Source: Aristolochia californica (Eukaryota > Streptophyta > Magnoliopsida > Piperales > Aristolochiaceae). Taken from it: a stretch of 64,000 bases of DNA. The position numbers were made by a program, and so were the translations under genes. Each line of letters starts with the position of its first letter. Position 1 is the stretch's first letter. Positions 49,087 through 61,400 of the stretch are shown piece by piece. The stretch is taken from positions 30,206,295 to 30,270,294 of the forward strand of contig JARWKL010000001.1 of the NCBI GenBank assembly GCA_029961685.1, written 5' to 3'. The notes under the pieces were generated by a model. It saw only the letters and a list, made by a program, of their open reading frames with translations. It was not told where the DNA came from and made no database searches.

Positions 49087-51106
49087 AGGGTAATATATCC
49101 CGTTACGCATGATAAATCACTTGACAATCATTCACGATCGTTGGGTCAGCTTTTTGTGGATGGGCAAAATAATGGCTTGTTTGACTCGGGTAAATATTCC
49201 ATCGCACGTTCACTTGAGAATTTAATGAGCGTTTGTTATTCTCTGCAAAAGCTATGGATCCATAGGTGATTTGCATCTTTAACATGTTTAAAACATGCAA
49301 ATCTATTTTTTAAGCATGTGTGGAGGAAATCTCTTTCCTATAAAATTCCAAGATGTTGGGGTTGAACTAGTGGAATTTCCCAAACTTGGACAAGAAAACT
49401 TTTGTGTTCATTTGTGGTGTGTGAATAAATTTTCTTTACTTACATTTGTGATTGTTTTAAATTTTTTCCGTACTTTCACTCCAAAATTTTCATGTTGTTG
49501 TGTTCTATTTGCCTTTTTGGTTTACGGGATGAAGGGAGAGCGAAAACTCAAAGTTTTTATTTATGAAAAAAGTGTACATCTAAAATGAAAATGCACATTG
49601 CACAAATGTAGAGCGAGATAATTCCAAAGAGTTTCTGTAATTTTTAGGGATTGTAAGCTCTTTTTAGTTTTTATATATCAGGTTTTGCTATCGTCGGGAA
49701 AAAGGGGGAGGCAGGGATTTTTAACTAAGTCTTGGCATCCAATTCATATGTGATTTATTATGGTAATATAGGCCGTTACACATGATAAGTCACTTTACAA
49801 TCATCCACGATCGTTGGGTCAGCTTTTTGTAGATGGGCAAAATAATGGCTTGTTTGACTCGTGTAAATATCCCACCGCACGTTCAGTTGAAAATTTAATG
49901 AGCATTTGTTATTCTCTTCAAAATCTATGGATCAATTGGTGATTTGCATCTTTAACATGCTTAAAAAATGCAAATCCATTTTTAAGCTTGTGTGGAGGAA
50001 ATCTCATTCTTATAAAATTCCAAGCAGTTAGGGTTGAACTAGTGGAATTTCCCAAACTTGGACAACAAAACTTTTATGTTCAGTAGTGGTGTGTGAATAA
50101 ATTTTCTTTACTTACATTTGCTATTGTTTTAAATTTTTTTTCGTACATGAACTCTAAAATTTTCATTTTGTTGTAATCTATTTGCCTTTTTGGTTTACGA
50201 TATGAAGGGAGAACGAAAACTCAAAGTTTTGATTTATGAAAAAAGTGTACATCTAAAGTAAAAATGCACAGTGCACAAATGTAGAGCAAGATAATTCCAT
50301 AGATTTTCTGTAATTTTTAGGGATTGTAAGCTCTTCTTAGATTTTTTATATCAGGTTTTGCAATCGTCGGGAAAAAGGGGGAAGCATGGATTTTTAACTA
50401 AATCTTGACTCCCAATCCATATATGATTTATTATGGTAATATAGCCCGTTACGCATGATAAATCACTTTACAATCATCCATGATCGTTGGGTCAGCTTTT
50501 TGTAGATGGGCAAAGTAATGGCTTCTTTGACTCGAGTAAATATCCCACCGCACGTTCACTTGAGAATTGAATGAGCGTTTTTTATTCTCTTTAAAAGCTA
50601 TGGATCCATAGGTTATTTGCATCTTTAACATGTTTAAAACATGCAAATCCATTTTTTAAGCATGTGTGGAGGAAATGTCTTTCTTATAAAATTCCAAGCT
50701 GTTAGGGTTGAACAAGTGGAATTTCGCAAACTTGGACAACAAAACTTTTGTGTTCATTTGTCGTGTCTGAATAAATTTTCTATACATACATTTGTTATTG
50801 TTTTAAATTTTTTTCTATGCATGAACTCTAAAATTTATATTTTGTTGTGATCTATTTGCCTTTTTGGTTTACGGGATGAAGGGATAGCGAGAACTCAAAG
50901 TTTTGATTTATGAAAAAAGTGTACAACTAATATGAAAATGCACAGTGCACAAATGTAGAACGAGATAATTCCAAAGTGTTTTTGTAATTTTTAGGGATTG
51001 TAACCACTTCTTAGTTTTTATATATCAGGTTTTGAAATCGTCGGGAAAAAGGGGGAGGCAGGGATTTTTAACGGAGTCTTTACTCCCAATCCATAAGTCA
51101 TTTCTT

Positions 51107-52452
51107 AGGGTAAAATAGCCCATTACCAATGATAAATCACTTTACAATCATCCACGATCGTTGGGTCAACTTTTTGTAGATGGGCAAAATAATGGCTTGT
51201 TTGACTCGGGTAAATATCCCACCGCACGTTCACTTGAGAATTTAATGAGCGTATGTTATTCTCTTCAAAAGCTATGGATCCATAGGTGATTTGCATCTTT
51301 AACACGTTTAAAACAAGCAAATCTATTTTTTAAGCATGTGTGGAGGAAATCTCTTTCCTATAACATTCCAAGCTGTTGGGGTTGAACTATGGAATTTCCC
51401 AAACTTGGACGACAAAACTTTTGTGTTCATTTGTGGTGTGTGAAAAAAAATTTATTACTTACATTTGTTATTGTTTTAAATTTTTTCCGTACTGGCACTC
51501 CAAAATTTTCATTTTTGTTGTGATCTATTTGCCTTTTTGGTTTACGGGATGAAGGGAGAGTGAAAGCTCAAAGTTTTGTTTTATGAAAAAAGTGTACATC
51601 TGAAATGAAAATGCACAATGCACAAATGTAGAGCGAGATAATTCCAAAGAGTTTCTGTAATTTTTAGGGATTGTAACCACTTCTTAGTTTTTATATATCA
51701 GGTTTTGCAATCGTCGGGAAAAAGGGGGAGGCAGGGATTTTTAACTGAGTCTTGACTCCCGATCCATTAGTCATTTCTTAGGGTAATATAGCCCATTACC
51801 AATGATAAATCACTTTACAATCATCCACGATCGTTGGGTCAGCTTTTTGTAGATGGGCAAAATAATGGCTTGTTTGACTCGGGTAAATATCCCACCGCAC
51901 GTTAACTTGAGAATTTAATGAACGTTTGTTATTCACTTCAAAAGCTATGGATCCATAGGTGATTTGCATCTTTAACATTTTTAAAACATGCATATCCATT
52001 TTTAAAGCATGTGTGGAGGAAATCTCTTTCCTCTAAAATTCCAAGCTGTTGGGGTTTAACTAGTGAAATTTCCCAAACTTGGACAACAAAACTTTTGTGT
52101 TCATTTGTGGTGTGTGAATAAATTTTATTTACTTACATTTGTTATTGTTTTAAATTTTTTTCCGTACATGAACTCTAAAATTTTCATTTTGTTGTGATCT
52201 ATTTGCCTTTTTGGTTTAAGGGATGTAGGGAGAGCGAAAACTCAAAGTTTTGTTTTAAGAAAAAAGAATACATGTAGAATGGAATTGCACAATGCACAAA
52301 TGTAGAGGGAGATAATTCCAAAGAGTTTCTGTAATTTTTCGGGATTGTAAGCTCTTCTTAGTTTTTATATATCAGGTTTTACAATCGTCGGGAAAAAAGG
52401 GGAGGCAGGGATATTTAAGTGAGTCTTGATTCCCAATCCATAAGTCTTTTCT
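51107..52452. repeat. Local duplicate units 77-78
   Basis: Both units start with CCCATTACCAATGATAAATC, a variant I see nowhere else in the window. Each is preceded by a tail containing GATTGTAACCACTTC. The match covers the fronts of the two units and the tails just before them (about 50990-51300 and 51665-51975). They then separate: unit 77 has the long-type TTTTTTAAGC sequence and unit 78 the short-type TTTTTAAAGC. This indicates a one-unit duplication followed by exchange. Confidence 0.75.
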
Positions 52453-53061
52453 TAAGGAAATATAGCCCATTACGCATGATAAATCACTTTACAATCATCC
52501 AGGATCGTTGGGTCAGCTTTTTGTAGATGGGCAAAATAATGGCTTGTTTGACTCGGGTAAATATCCCACCGCACGTTCACTTTTGAATTTAATGAGCGTT
52601 TGTTATTCTCTTCAAAAGCTTGGATCCATAGGTGATTTGCATATTTAACATGTTTACAATATTCATATCTATTTTTAAAGCATGTGTGGAGGATATCTCA
52701 TTCCTATAAAACTCCAAGATATTGGGGTTGAACTCATGGAATTTCCGAAACATGGACAACAAAACTTTTGTATTCATTTGTGGTGTGTGAATAAATTTTA
52801 TTTACTTGCATTTGTTATTGTTTTAAATTTTTTCCGTACATGAACTCCAAAATTTTCATGTTGTTGTCATCTATTTGCCTTTTAGGTTTACGGGATGAAG
52901 GGAGAGCGAAAACTCAAAGTTTTGTTTTAAGAAAAAAGAGTATATGTAGAATGGAAATGCACAATGCACAAATGTAGAGCGAGATAATTGCAAATATTTT
53001 CTGTAATTTTTTGGGATTGTAAGCTCTGCTTAGTTTTTATATATCAGGTTTTGCAATCGTC

Positions 53062-53082
53062 GGGAAAAAGGGGGAGGCAGGG
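53062..53082. other. Purine-rich G tract near the unit end (representative, unit 79)
   Basis: GGG, five A, GGGGG, then AGGCAGGG: one purine-only run followed by a further GGG. It is found near the end of most units, followed by ATTTTTAAC. Variants include GGACGAGG in type b and longer G runs (seven or more G) in several units between 8690 and 25510. It was removed entirely by a deletion near 30195. It contains three runs of at least three G, one short of a canonical four-run quadruplex motif. Confidence 0.7.
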
Positions 53083-55829
53083 ATTTTTAATTGAGTCTTG
53101 ACTCCCAATCCATAAGTCATTTCTTAGGGTAATATAGCCCGTTACGCATGATAAATCACTTTACAATCATCCATGATCGTTGGGTCAGCTTTTGGTAGAT
53201 GGGCAAAATAATGGCTTGTTTGACTCGGGTAAATATCCCACCGCACGTTCACTTGAGAATTTAATGAGTGTTTGTTATTCTCTTCAAAAGCTTTGGATCC
53301 ATAGGTGATTTGCATCATTAACATGTTTAAAACATGCACATCCATTTTTAAAGCATGTGTGGAGGAAATCTCTTTCCTATAAAATTCCAATCGGTTGGGG
53401 TTGAACTAGTGGAATTTCCCAAACTTGGACAACAAAAATTTTGTGTTCATTTGTGGTGTGTGAATAAATTTTCTTTACTTACATTTGTTATTGTTTTAAA
53501 TTTTTTCCGTACTTGAACTCCAAAATTTTCATTTTGTTGTGAACTATCTGCCTTTTTGGTTTACGGGATGAAGGGACAGCGAAAACTCAAAGTTTTGATT
53601 TGTGAAAAAAGAGTACATGTAGAATGGAAATGCACAATGCACAAATGTAGAGAGAGATAATTCCAAAGATTTTCTGTAATTTTTAGGGATTGTAAGCTCT
53701 TCTTAGTTTTTATTTATTAGGTTTATCAAACGTCGGAAAAAACGGGGAGGCATGGATTTTTAACTGAGTCTTTACTTCTAATCCATAAGTCATTTCTTAG
53801 GGTAATATAGCCCGTTACGCATGATAAATCACTTTATAATTATCCATGATCGTTGGGTCAGCTTTTTGTAGATAGGAAAAATAATGGCTTGTTTGACTCG
53901 GGTAAATATCCCACTGCACGTTCACTTGAGAATTTAATGAGCGTTTGTTATTCTCTTCAAAAGCTTTGGATCCATAGGTGATTTTCATCTTTAACATGTT
54001 TAAAACATGCATATCCATTTTTTAAGCATGTGTGGAGGAAATCTCTTTCCTATAAAATTCCAAGCTGTTGGGGTTGAACTAGTGGAATTTCCAAAACTTA
54101 GACAACAAAACTTTTGTGTTCATTTGTGGTGTGTGAATAAATTTTCTTTACTTAGATTTGTTATTGTTTTAACTTTTTTCTGCACTTGAACTCCAAAATT
54201 TTCATTTTGTTCTGATCTATTTGCCTTTTTGGTTTACGGGATGAAGGGAGAGCGAAAACTCAAAGTTTTTTTTAAAAAAAAAAGTACATGTAGAATGGAA
54301 ATGCACAAAGCACAAATGTAGAGCGAGATAATTTCAAAGAGTTTCTGTCAATTTTTAGGGATTGTAAGGTCTTCTTAGTTTTTATATATCAGGTTTTGCT
54401 ATCGTCGGGAAAAAGGGGGAGGTAGGGATTTTTAACTGAGTTTCGACTCCCAATCCATACGTCATTTCTTAGGGTAATATAGCCCTTTATGCATAATAAA
54501 TCACTTTACAATCATCCATGATCGTTGGGTTAGCTATTTGTAGATGGGCAAAATAATAGCTTGTTTGCCTCGGGTAAATATCCCACCGCACGTTCACTTG
54601 AGAATTTTATGAGCGTTTGTTATTCTCTTCAAATGCTTTGGATCCATAGGTGATTTGCATATTTAACATGTTTAAAACGTGCACATCTATTTTTAAAGCA
54701 TGTGTGGAGGAAATCTCATTCCTATAAAATTCGAACCTGTTGGGGTTGAACTAGTGGAATTTCCCAAACTTGGACAACAAAACTTTTGTGTTCGTTTTTG
54801 ATGTGTGAATAAATTTTCTTTACTTACATTTGTTATTTTTTGAAAATTTTTCCGTACTTGATCTCCAAAATTTTCATTTTTTTGTGATCTATTTGCCTTT
54901 TTGGTTTACGGGATGAAGGGAGAGCGAAAAGTCAAAGTTTTGTTTTAAGAAAAAAAAGTACATGTAGAATGGAAATGCACGATGCACAAATGAAGAACGA
55001 GATAATTCCAAAGAGTTCCTGTAATTTTTAGGGATTGTAAGCTCTTCTTAGTTTTTATATATCAAGTTTAGAAATCGTCGTGAAAAAGGGGGAGGCAGGG
55101 ATTTTTAACTGAGTCTTGACTCCCAATCCATAAGTCATTTCTTAGGGTAATATAGCCCGTTACGCATGATAAATTACTTTACAATCATCCATGATCGTTG
55201 GGTCAGCTTTTTGTAAATGGGTGAAATAATGGCTTGTTTGACTCAGGTAAATATCCCACCGCACATTCACTTGAGAATTTAATGAGCGTTTGTTGTTCTC
55301 TTCAAAAGCTTTGGATCCATAGGTGATTTGCATCTTTAACATGTTTAAAACATGCAAATTCATTTTTTAAGCATGTGTGGAGGAAATCTCTTTCTTATAA
55401 AATTCCAAGCTGTTAGGGTTGAACTAGTGGAATTTCCCAAACTTGGACAACAAAACTTTTGTTTTCATTTGTGGTGTGTGAATAAATTTTCTTTACTTAC
55501 ATTTGTTATTGTTTTAAAATTTTTTCGTACTTGAACTCCAAAATTTTCATTTTGTTGTGATCTATTTGCCTTTTTGGTTTACGGGATGAAGGGAGAGCGA
55601 AAACTCAAAGTTTTGTTCTAAGAAAAAAGAGTACATGTAGAATGGAAATGCATAATGCACAAATGTAGAGCGAGATAATTCAAAAGAGTTTCTGTAATTT
55701 TTATGGATTGTAAGCTCTTCTTAGTTTTTTATCTAACTGGTTTTGCAATCGTCAGGAAAAAGGGGGAGGCAGGGATTTTTAATTGAGTCTTGACTCCTAA
55801 TCCATTAGTCATTTCTTAGGGTAATATAG

Positions 55830-56308
55830 CCCGTTGCGCATGATAAATCACTTTACAATCATCCATGATCGTTGGGTCTGCTTTTTTTAGATGGGCAAAA
55901 TAATGGATCGTTTGACTCGGGTAAATATCCCACCGCACGTTCACTTGAGAATTTAATGAGTGTTTGTTATTCTCTTCAAAAGCTTTGGATCCATAGGTGA
56001 TTTTCATATTTAACATGTTTAAAACATGCATATCTATTTTTAAAGCATGTGTCGATGAAATCTCATTCCTATAAAATTCCAAGTTGTTGGGGTTGAACTA
56101 GTGGAATTTCCCAAACTCGGACAACAAAACTTTTGTGTTCATTTGTGGTGTGTGAATAAATTTTCTTTACTTACATTTGTTATTGTTTTAAATTTTTTTC
56201 CGTACATGAACTTTAAAATTTTCATTTTGTTGTGATCTATTTACCTTTTTGGTTTACGGGATGAAGGGAGAGTGAAAACTCAAAGTTTTGATTTATGAAA
56301 AAAGTGTA
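55830..56308. repeat. Recent one-unit duplication, copy 1 (unit 84)
   Basis: This tract and 56504-56981 share a set of rare variants: GGGTCTGCTTTTT, TTCATATTTAACATG, CATATCTATTTTTAAAGC, GTGTCGATGAAATCTC, CCAAGTTGTTGGGG and CCCAAACTCGGAC. They differ at only a handful of positions by eye. The relationship ends abruptly in the tail, where this copy reads ACATGTAGAATAG and the other reads ACATCTAAAATG. That marks the limit of the exchanged tract. Confidence 0.85.
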
Positions 56309-56503
56309 CATGTAGAATAGAAATGCACAGCACACAAATTTAGAGAGAGATAATTCCAAAGATTTTCTGTAATTTTTAGCGATTGTAAGCTCTTCTTTGT
56401 TTTTATATATCAGGTTTTGCAATCGTCGGGAAAAAGGAGGAGGCAGGGATTTTTAACAGAGTCTTGACTCCCAATCCATAAGTCATTTCTTAGGGTAATA
56501 TAG

Positions 56504-56981
56504 CCCGTTACGCATGATAAATCACTTTACAATCATCCATGATCGTTGGGTCTGCTTTTTGTAGATGGGCAAAATAATGGCTCGTTTGACTCGGGTAAAT
56601 ATCCCACCGCACGTTCACTTGAGAATTTAATGAGCATTTGTTATTCTCTTCAAAAGCTTTGGATCCATAGGTGATTTTCATATTTAACATGTTTAAAACA
56701 TGCATATCTATTTTTAAAGCATGTGTCGATGAAATCTCATTCCTATAAAATTCCAAGTTGTTGGGGTTGAACTAGTGGAATTTCCCAAACTCGGACAACA
56801 AAACTTTTGTGTTCATTTGTGGTGTGTGAATAAATTTTCTTTACTTACATTTGTTATTGTTTTAAATTTTTTTCCGTACATGAACTCTAAAATTTTCATT
56901 TTGTTGTGATCTATTTTCCTTTTTGGTTTACGGGATGAAGGGAGAGTGAAAACTCAAAGTTTTGATTTATGAAAAAAGTGT
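56504..56981. repeat. Recent one-unit duplication, copy 2 (unit 85)
   Basis: This is the partner of 55830-56308, exactly one unit (674 bp) downstream. Of adjacent units compared by eye, it is the closest pair in the window, so it probably reflects one of the youngest exchange events present. Confidence 0.85.
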
Positions 56982-58481
56982 ACATCTAAAATGAAAATGC
57001 ACATTGGACAAATGTTGAGCGAGATAATTCCAAAGAGTTTCTGTAATTTTTTGGGATTGTAAGCTCTTCTAAGTTTTTATATATTAGGTTTGCAATCGTC
57101 GGGAAAAAGGGGGAGACAGGTATTTTTAATTGAGTCTTGACTCCCAATCCATAAGTCATTTCTTAGGGTAATATAGCCCGTTACGCATGATAAATCACTT
57201 TACAATCATCCATGATCGTTGAGTCAGCTTTTTGTAGATGGGCAAAGTAATGGCTAGTTTGACTAGGGTAAATATCCCACCGCACGTTCACTTGAGAATT
57301 TAATGAGCGTTTGTTATTCTCTTCAAAAGCTTTTGATGCATAGGTGATTTGCATATTTAAAATGTTTAAAACATGCATATCCATTTTTAAAGCATGTGTG
57401 GAGGAAATCTCATTCCTAAAAAATTCCAAGCTGTTGGGGTTGAACTAGTGGAATTTCCCAAACTTGGACAACAAAACTTTTGTGTTCATTTGTGGTGCGT
57501 GAATAAATTTTCTTTACTTACATTTGTTATTGTTTGAAATTTTTTCCCTACTTGATTTCCTAAATTTTCATTTTGTTGTGATCTATTTGCCTTTTTCGTT
57601 TACGAGATGAAGGGAGAGCGAAAACTTTAAGTTTTGTTTTAGGAAAAAAGAGTACATGTAGAATGGAAATGCACAATGCACAAATGTAGAGCGAGATAAT
57701 TCCAAAGAGTTTCTATAATTTTTACGGATTGTAAGCTCTTCTTAGTTTTTATGTATCAGGTTTTGCAATCGACGGGAAAAAGGGGGAGGCAGGGATTTTT
57801 AACAGCGTCTTGAGTCCCAATCCATATGTCATTTCTTAGGGTAATATAGCCCATTACATATGATAAATCACTTTACAATCATCCAAGATCGTTGGGTCAA
57901 CTTTTTGTAGATGGGCAAAATAAGGGCTTGTATGACTCGGGTAAATATCCCACCGCACGTTCACTTGAGAATTTAATGAGCGTTTGTTCAAAAGCTCTGG
58001 ATCCATAGGTGATTTGCATCTTTAACATGTTTAAAACATGCATATCCAATTTTAAAGTATGTGTGGAGGAAATCTCTTTCTTATAAAATTTCAAGCTGTT
58101 GGGGTTGAACTAGTGGATTTTTCCAAACCTGGAAAACAAAACTTTTGTGTTCATTTGTGGTATATGAATAAATTTTCTTTACTTACATTTGTTATTGTTT
58201 TAAATTTTTTCCGTACTTGAACTCCAAAATTTTGATTTTGTTGTGATCTATTTGCCTTTTTGGTTTTCGGGATGAAGGGAGAGCGAAAACTCAAAGTTTT
58301 GTTTTAAGAAAAAAGAGTACATGTAGAATGGAAATGCACAATGAAAAAATGTACAGAGAGATAATTCCAAAGAGTTTCTGTAATATTTAGGGATTGTAAG
58401 CTCTTCTTAGTTTTTATATATCAGGTTTTGCAATCGTCGGGAAATAGGGGGAGGCAGGGATTTTTAACTGAGTCATTTATT

Positions 58482-61400
58482 AGGGTAATATAGCCCGTTA
58501 CGCATGATAAATCACTTTACAATCATCCATGATCGTTGGGTCAGCTTTTTGTAGATGGGCAAAATAATGGCTTGTTTGACTCGGTTAAATATCCCACCGC
58601 ACGTTCACTTGAGAATTTAATGAGCGTTTGCTATTCTCTTCAAAAGCTTTGGATCCATAGGTGATTTGCATCATTAACATGTTTAAAACATGCAAGTCCA
58701 TTTTTTAAGCATGTGTGGAGGAAATCTTTTTCTAATAATATTCCAAGCTGTTAGGGTTGAACTAGTGGAATTTCCCAAACTTGGACAACAAAACTTTTGT
58801 GTTCATTTGTGGTGTGTGAATAAATTTTCTTTACTTACATTTTTTTTTGTTTTAAATTTTTTTCCGTACATGAGCTTTAAAATTTTCATTTTGTTGTGAT
58901 CTATATGCCTTTTTGGTTTACGGGATGAAGGGAGAGCGAAAAACTCAAAGTTATGATTTAAGAAAAAGTGTACATCTAAAATGAAAATGCACAGTGCACA
59001 ACTCTAGAGCGAGATAATTCCAAAGAGTTTCTATAATTTTTATGGATTGTGAGCTCTTCTTAGTTTTTATTTATTTGGTTTTGCAATCGTCGGGAAAAAG
59101 GGGGAGGCAGATATTTTTAATTGAGTCTTGACTCCAAATCCATAAGTCATTTATTAGGGTAATATAGCCCGTTATGCATGATAAATCACTATACAATTGT
59201 CCATGGTCGTTGGGTTAGCTTTTTGTTGATGGGCATTATAATGGCTTGTTGACTAGGGCAAATATACCACCGCACGTTCAGTTGAGAATTTAATGAGCGT
59301 TTCTTATTCTCTTCAAAAGCTTTGGATCCACAGGTGATTTGCATTTTTAACAGGTTTAAAACAAGCAAATCCTTTTTTTAAGCATGTGTGGAGGAAATCT
59401 CTTTCTTATAAAATTCCAAGCTGTTAGGGTTGAACTAGTGGAATTTCCCAAACTTTGACAACAAAACTTTTGTGTTCTTTTGTGGTGTGTGAAAAAATTT
59501 TCTTTACTTACATTTGTTATTGTTTTAAAATTTTTGCCGTACTCGAACTCTAAAATTTTCATTTTGTTGTGATCTATTTGCCTTTTTGGTTTACGGGATG
59601 AAGGGAGAGTGAAAACTCAAAGTTTTGTTTTAAGAAAAAACAGTACATGTAGAATGGAAATGCACAATGCAAGAATGTAGAGCGAGATAATTCCAAAGAG
59701 TTTCTGTAATTTTAAGGAATTGTAAGCTCTTCTTAGTTTTTATATATCAGGTTTTGCAATTGTCAGGAAAAAGGGGGAGGCAGGGATTTTTAACTGAGTC
59801 TTGACTCCCAATCCATAAGTCATTTCTTAGGGTAATATAGCCTGTTACGCAAGATAAATCACTTTACAATCATCGATGATCGTTGGGTCAGCTTTTTTTA
59901 GATGGGCAAAATAATGGCTTGTTTGACTAGGGTAAATATCCCACCCCACGGTCAGTTGAGAATTTAAAGAGCGTTTGTTATTCTCTTCAAATGCTTTGGA
60001 TCTGTAGGTGATTTGCATTTTTAACATGTTTAAAACATGCATATCCATTTTTAAAGCATGTGTGCAGGGAATCTCTTTCCTATAAAATTCCAAGCAGTAG
60101 GGGTTGAACTAGTGGAATTACCCAAACTTGGACAACAAAACTTTTGTGTTCATTTTTGGCGTGTGAATATATATTTTTTACTTACATTCGTTATTTTGTT
60201 AAATTTTTTCCGTACTTGAACTCCAAAATTTTCATTTTGTTGTGATCTATTTAACTTTTTGGTTTACGGGATGAAGGGAGAGCGAAAACTCAAAGTTTTC
60301 TTTTAAGAAAAAATAGTACACGTAGAATGGAAATGCACAATGCACAAATGTAGAGGGAGATAATTCCAAAGAGTTTCTGTAATTTTTAGGGATTGTAAGC
60401 TCTTCTTAGTTTTTATATATCAGGTTTTGCAATCGTCGGGAAAAAGGGGGAGGCAGGGATTTTTAAATGAGTCCTGACTCCCAATCCATAAATCAATTAT
60501 TAGGGTAATATAGCCCGTTACACATGATAAATCACTTTACAATCATCCATGATCGTTGGGTCAGCTTTTTGTAGATGGGCAAAATAATGGATTGTTTGAC
60601 TCGGGTAAATATCCCACCACACGTTTAGTTGAGAATTTAATGGGTGTTTCTTATTCTCTTCAAAAGCTATGGATCCATAGGAGGTTTGCATCTTTAACAT
60701 GTTTAAAACATGCAAATCCATTTTTTAAGCATGTGTGGAGGAAATCTCTTTTTTATAAAATTCCAAGCTGTTAGGGTTGAACTAGTGGAATTTCCCAAAC
60801 TTGGACAACAAAACTTTTGTGTTCATTTGTGGTGTGTGAATAAAATTTCTTTCCTTACATTTGTTTTTTTTTAAAATATTTTTCCGTACATGAACTCTAA
60901 AATTTTCATTTTGTTGTGATCTACATGCCTTTTTGGTTTACGGGATGAAGGGAGAGCGAAAACTCAAAGTTTTCATTTATGAAAAAAGTGTACATCTAAA
61001 ATGAAAATGCACAGTGCACAAATATAGAGCGAGATAATTCCAAAGAGTTTCTGTAATTTTTAGGGATTGTAAGCTCTTCTTAGTTTTTATATATCAGGTT
61101 TTGCAATCGCCGGGAAAAAGGGGGAGGCAGGGATTTTTTACTGAGTCTTGACTCCCAATGCATAATTCATTTCTTAGGGTAATATAGCCCGTTACACATG
61201 ATAAATTACTTTACAATCATCCATGATCGTTGGGTCAGCTTTTTGTAGATGGGCAAAATAATGGCTTGTTTGACTCGGGTAAATATCCCATCGCACGGTC
61301 AGTTGAGAATTTAATGAGCGTTTGTTATTCTCTTCAAAAGATTTAGATCCATAGGTGATTTGCGTCTTTAATATGTCTAAAACATGCATATCCATTTTTA

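Larger units (their letters stand above)
49087..55143. repeat. Satellite segment 5: units 74-82, HOR order lost
   Basis: Unit 74 starts as type a (GGACAAGAAAAC at about 49390) but its back half, from about 49470, is not type a. It ends with an f-like tail (CTTGGCATCCAATTC, ATATGTGATTTATT). Unit 76 has the g front (GGCAAAGTAATGG, GCTTCTTTGACTC). Units 77 and 78 are a local duplicate pair. Units 79 and 82 share GCATATTTAACATG and AATCTCATTCC-like variants with units 84-86. BamHI-equivalent positions are 49256, 49929, 50602, 51276, 51949, 52622, 53295, 53968 and 54640. No gene is seen. Confidence 0.75.
55144..58481. repeat. Satellite segment 6: units 83-87
   Basis: Units start near 55144, 55818, 56492, 57165 and 57838. 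Units 84 and 85 are a nearly identical adjacent pair. Unit 86 shares the TGCATATTTAA and AATCTCATTCC variants with them; its BamHI site is TGATGC at 57334. Unit 87 has lost about 8 bases (GTTTGTT joins CAAAAG directly near 57987), giving a 665-bp spacing. The next boundary carries a 21-bp deletion. Confidence 0.8.
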
